A DNA stretch of 64,000 nt from Sordaria brevicollis (taxonomy: Eukaryota > Ascomycota > Sordariomycetes > Sordariales > Sordariaceae): positions 1,488,001 through 1,552,000 of the forward strand of contig JAUTDP010000010.1 in the NCBI GenBank assembly GCA_033439795.1. Reading direction: 5' to 3'. The first letter of the stretch is position 1. Each line of letters opens with the position of its first letter. The notes beneath the pieces are model-generated. The model was given only the letters and a program-made list of their open reading frames with translations. It had not been told where the DNA came from and did not search any database. Of the stretch, positions 61,251 through 64,000 are shown piece by piece. Made by a program: the position numbers and the translations under genes.

Positions 61251-63105
61251 TAAATTAAATACAACTTTTATATTCAACGGAAAAATAGCCCTTACAATTA
61301 TAATAGGTATAAATATTAATTTTTATACGGTATTAGAATACGTCGTTATCGATTATACGAAAAATTTAAACGTCGGAAGTAAATATAGAGTCGAAATTTA
61401 TAACGGTATTACTTTTATTAATAGTGAATTTGGGAGTAGAATTATTCGTATTATTAAAAGCGGAGTTAGAGCCGGTAGTAGGGTTGCTAATATTAGATTT
61501 ATAATAGGGGTTAGCGATTTTATTATATTAATCCTTCTATTCGAATTATTTAGCGAAGTCGCGGGTTATTTCGAATTATTCGTCGAATTTATTATTTTTA
61601 GGCTAAGGGCGCTATAGGGTAATAGCGTTACGGAAATACTCGGTTAAATATTAATAAAAGTAATAAATCTTTATATTATTATTAAATTAATAATATTCGA
61701 TAATAGTAATAAATTTATCCTCGAAATTAAATTATTTTATTTTACTTATTTTTAAATCTTCGAATTTATAATAAATTTAAATTATAGTATTAACGTTATT
61801 ATATTTATTAATTATTTATTTAAATAAATCGAAGGTAATAAATTATTTAACCGGTTCGTTAAATAGAATTTTAATGAATTCGGGTTCGATTACCTCCTAA
61901 AATTTATTATAAAGGGAGTGGGAGATTAAGGAAAATTTAATATTTTCGGTTTTAAAAGCGGAAGGCTTATCCTTAAAAGCGAATAGGATATTAACGCGCT
62001 ATTAACGAAATTTAATAATTTTTTTAAGAATTTTATTAATATTATTAAAAATAGGGGAAATAATAATACGTAATACCGATTTATAATTATTACCACTATT
62101 ACCTCCGACCGGGTTGTTAATAATTATATTATTAAATTCGGATTTAAAATTATTAAAATTGGAATTATTATTATTATTATCGTCGGGTAAGGGTACGGAT
62201 ATAAGGTCGGTAGGTTTAGATAAATATTAGCGAAGGTCGTTAATTATTTTTTAATATTTAATTATTTCGCGCTTAATTATATTTTAAAAATTAACCTTAA
62301 GGTTAAAGTAGCGCTTTTAAACGTCGGATAAACTTTATTAAAGGGTAATTAAACGAATTTAAAAATTATTAACGATATTATTATATTAAGAAACAGTATT
62401 AGCGAAGGCCTATTTATAAGCGTTATATTAAATTTATTATTTAACGGCGGCGTCTAAAAATTAAAAGGTATAATTAACTTTAAGAATTGCGAAGTTAATA
62501 TTAAAAATCGCATTAATTTAATCCTTATCTTAAATTAAAATATAAAATTAATTGAAATCTTAGCGCAATTAATTATTTTCGTCTTCGGATTACTAAAAAT
62601 CCTCCTTAGTATTTTAAAATTCGGTAATAACGGAAATAACGTTAAATTATATAAGGCGGGTAAGCGCGTAAATAGCGGCCGGGAATATAAGGTAATTACC
62701 TAAATTAAGAATTTAAATAATAAAGACCAGGATAATAATAGAATTATTATTAAGCGTATAAATAATATTAGTAAATTGGTTTTAGAATTCGATATTACGA
62801 AGGTCGACGTTTCCGATTTTAAAAAATATAATAGCCGTAACGAGGGTATTAATAATTATAACGGGGATTAAATTAAATATTAATCGTTTAAATTAATATA
62901 TTTTAATAAATATAAAGGAAAAGAGAATACGAGCGACTGTAGTAATAATATTCGTTTTAATAATTATTTAATTCGAATTAATTACGGAATTATCGTTAGA
63001 ACGTTAATCGCTAGGGAAACGAATTTTAATATTAATTAATATAATTAACGATTAATTTTCTTCGAAAATTACGCGTATAACGTTAAAAAAGGTGTAATAA
63101 ATTAT
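61251..63105 (-). pseudogene. gag remnant of gypsy-2
   Basis: From the right LTR leftwards, ending in a zinc knuckle at 61270-61311 (14 codons with C-x2-C-x4-H-x4-C spacing, in which the two outer Cys, the second Cys and the His have all become Tyr). A Lys/Arg-rich open piece (61077-61277) overlaps the knuckle in another frame and reflects a purine-rich stretch, not a gene. Capsid not individually readable. Confidence 0.7.
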
Positions 63106-63388
63106 TAAAGGATAGCGTTAATACCGTTAAATATATAATAAAATATATATTATTATACGAAAAAAGGGAAGGGAGAAGTATATACGGAAGATTGGATATA
63201 TAGGCGCGAACCTATACCCTAGTCCGTACGCACCTACGTAATATTACACGTAACTATAAGTGATTAAATTTGGATTATATTGAGCTATGGCATGCGTACT
63301 ATAATTGGGAATAGTCGTTAGGGATTTGGGCACCTATATAGGTGGTTAGTGCGTATACCGGGTATAGCACAGGTATAATCCTGTAACA
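63106..63388 (-). repeat. 5' LTR of gypsy-2 (right copy)
   Basis: 283 bp, partner of 55713-55995. It ends CCTGTAACA on the plus strand with the terminal CA intact, whereas the left copy reads CCTATAATA. Its inner (left) part is more RIP-mutated than the left copy, its outer (right) part less. Confidence 0.9.
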
Positions 63389-63393
63389 ATTAT
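63389..63393. repeat. Right target duplication ATTAT of gypsy-2
   Basis: Matches 55708-55712. Confidence 0.85.
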
Positions 63394-64000
63394 ATTCTTT
63401 TTAAATTATTATATAGTATCCCTATTTAGACGGCGTTTATTATTAGAATTACTTTTAATTAATTATCCTAAAAGTGATTAATAAAAGGATAAAGACGTTG
63501 GTCGAAGTATTCGTTTATAATTTCCACCTATTTAGCGGTTTAGTTATAACCTAAGGAGGTTAATTTCTACCGGATATTAAAAATCTTTGCTAATTCGTTT
63601 ATAAAATTTAAAATAAATTAAAGACCCCTATCCAAAATAATTTCGCTTAGTAGGCCGTAAATACGATATAAACCTTCGTAGTATATATAGGCTGCGTCCT
63701 TAGCGGTTATTATAATAAAGTAAAGGATAGTTTATAATGCTTTACTTAATCGGTCCACTATTACGAATGTATTATCGTTCTATTTTCACTAGGTCTTTAT
63801 TTTCTCCGCATCGGATCGATCGTTCCTTTAATTCTTCGAATAGTTCGATCGATCGGCCGGGTTTTATTAAAAACGATGGTATCGCGTTTTTAACGAATAT
63901 TTCGAATTCTTAGATACGTTTATTAAAAGCCGATAATATCGTAATTACCTTATCGAAAATAAGGTTAGCGTTAGCAATATCGATTAAAACCTTATATTTT
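63394..64000 (-). pseudogene. gypsy-3 integrase core, runs off the window
   Basis: The minus strand reads TFVIVDRLSKAL (first catalytic Asp region), AKDAAYIYYEGLYRIYGLLS, then EIILDRGL (second Asp), FINELAKIF, LTSLGYN, VEIINEYFDQRLYPFINHF. This is a Ty3/gypsy integrase core with only a few RIP stops, so it is milder than gypsy-1 and gypsy-2. The rest of gypsy-3 (RT, gag, 5' LTR) must lie to the right of the window. Confidence 0.87.

Larger units (their letters stand above)
55713..63388 (-). mobile_element. gypsy-2: Ty3/gypsy LTR retrotransposon, RIP-mutated
   Basis: A 7.68 kb element on the minus strand with two LTRs of exactly 283 bp (63106-63388 upstream, 55713-55995 downstream), the polypurine tract next to the left LTR, and a perfect 5-bp duplication ATTAT. 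The domain order on the minus strand is gag with zinc knuckle, RT with YFDD, RNase H, integrase. Stops are throughout. It is a different family from gypsy-1: LTR length and sequence share nothing obvious. Confidence 0.92.

Noticed and set aside
61077..61277. Lys/Arg-rich 66-codon minus-strand gene
   Set aside because: It overlaps the gypsy-2 gag zinc knuckle in another frame and reflects a purine-rich stretch.
46011..64000. Centromere or subtelomere
   Set aside because: The block is largely explained by three nested retrotransposons; no telomere repeats are present. AT-rich RIP DNA is also typical of dispersed heterochromatin.

Overview
The window is nuclear DNA of a filamentous ascomycete, most likely a sordariomycete. 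The evidence is short introns of 51-101 bp with GTRNGT-type donors and recognisable fungal orthologues (Rax2, Lcl3, TFIIF-beta, a ZC3H3/Red5-type CCCH protein, ARPC2). It also holds long AT-rich blocks in which CpA/TpG is almost gone and TpA is in excess, the usual mark of repeat-induced point mutation (RIP).

Layout. (1) 1-7,423: normal-GC DNA with a tRNA-Lys(CUU) and the polarity gene rax2 on the minus strand. (2) 7,424-29,850: a 22.4 kb RIP-mutated insertion bounded by 62-bp terminal inverted repeats and a perfect 9-bp target duplication. The outer element is a Mutator-like (MULE) DNA transposon with a decayed minus-strand transposase. It is split by about 18.2 kb of unclassified sequence whose ends carry their own 28-bp inverted repeat. 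That inner DNA holds an 84-bp tandem array, a 194-bp duplication, a dispersed palindrome around CCTATAGG, and a small, barely mutated nested insert. (3) 29,851-46,000: a gene island with seven genes: lcl3, a Cys-rich hypothetical, a HAD phosphatase and TFIIF-beta (all minus), a CCCH zinc-finger gene and a Baeyer-Villiger-type monooxygenase (both plus), and arpc2 (minus). (4) 46,000-64,000: a second RIP block, largely a nested stack of three Ty3/gypsy LTR retrotransposons. A minus-strand element (gypsy-3) is interrupted twice: by a plus-strand element (gypsy-1, 47,689-54,959, TSD CTTT) and by a minus-strand element (gypsy-2, 55,713-63,388, TSD ATTAT). Taking out either insertion with one TSD copy rejoins the gypsy-3 reading frame, which supports the model.

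The genes of the island are housekeeping or individual metabolic genes with no shared pathway; I see no biosynthetic cluster. The most notable structure is the 18.2 kb inserted sequence inside the MULE. Its ends are defined but its type is not: I could not match its mutated coding remnants to a family. All exon coordinates are my own splice assignments from reading frame and consensus sites. Domain calls in the RIP blocks rest on motifs read through C-to-T and G-to-A changes.
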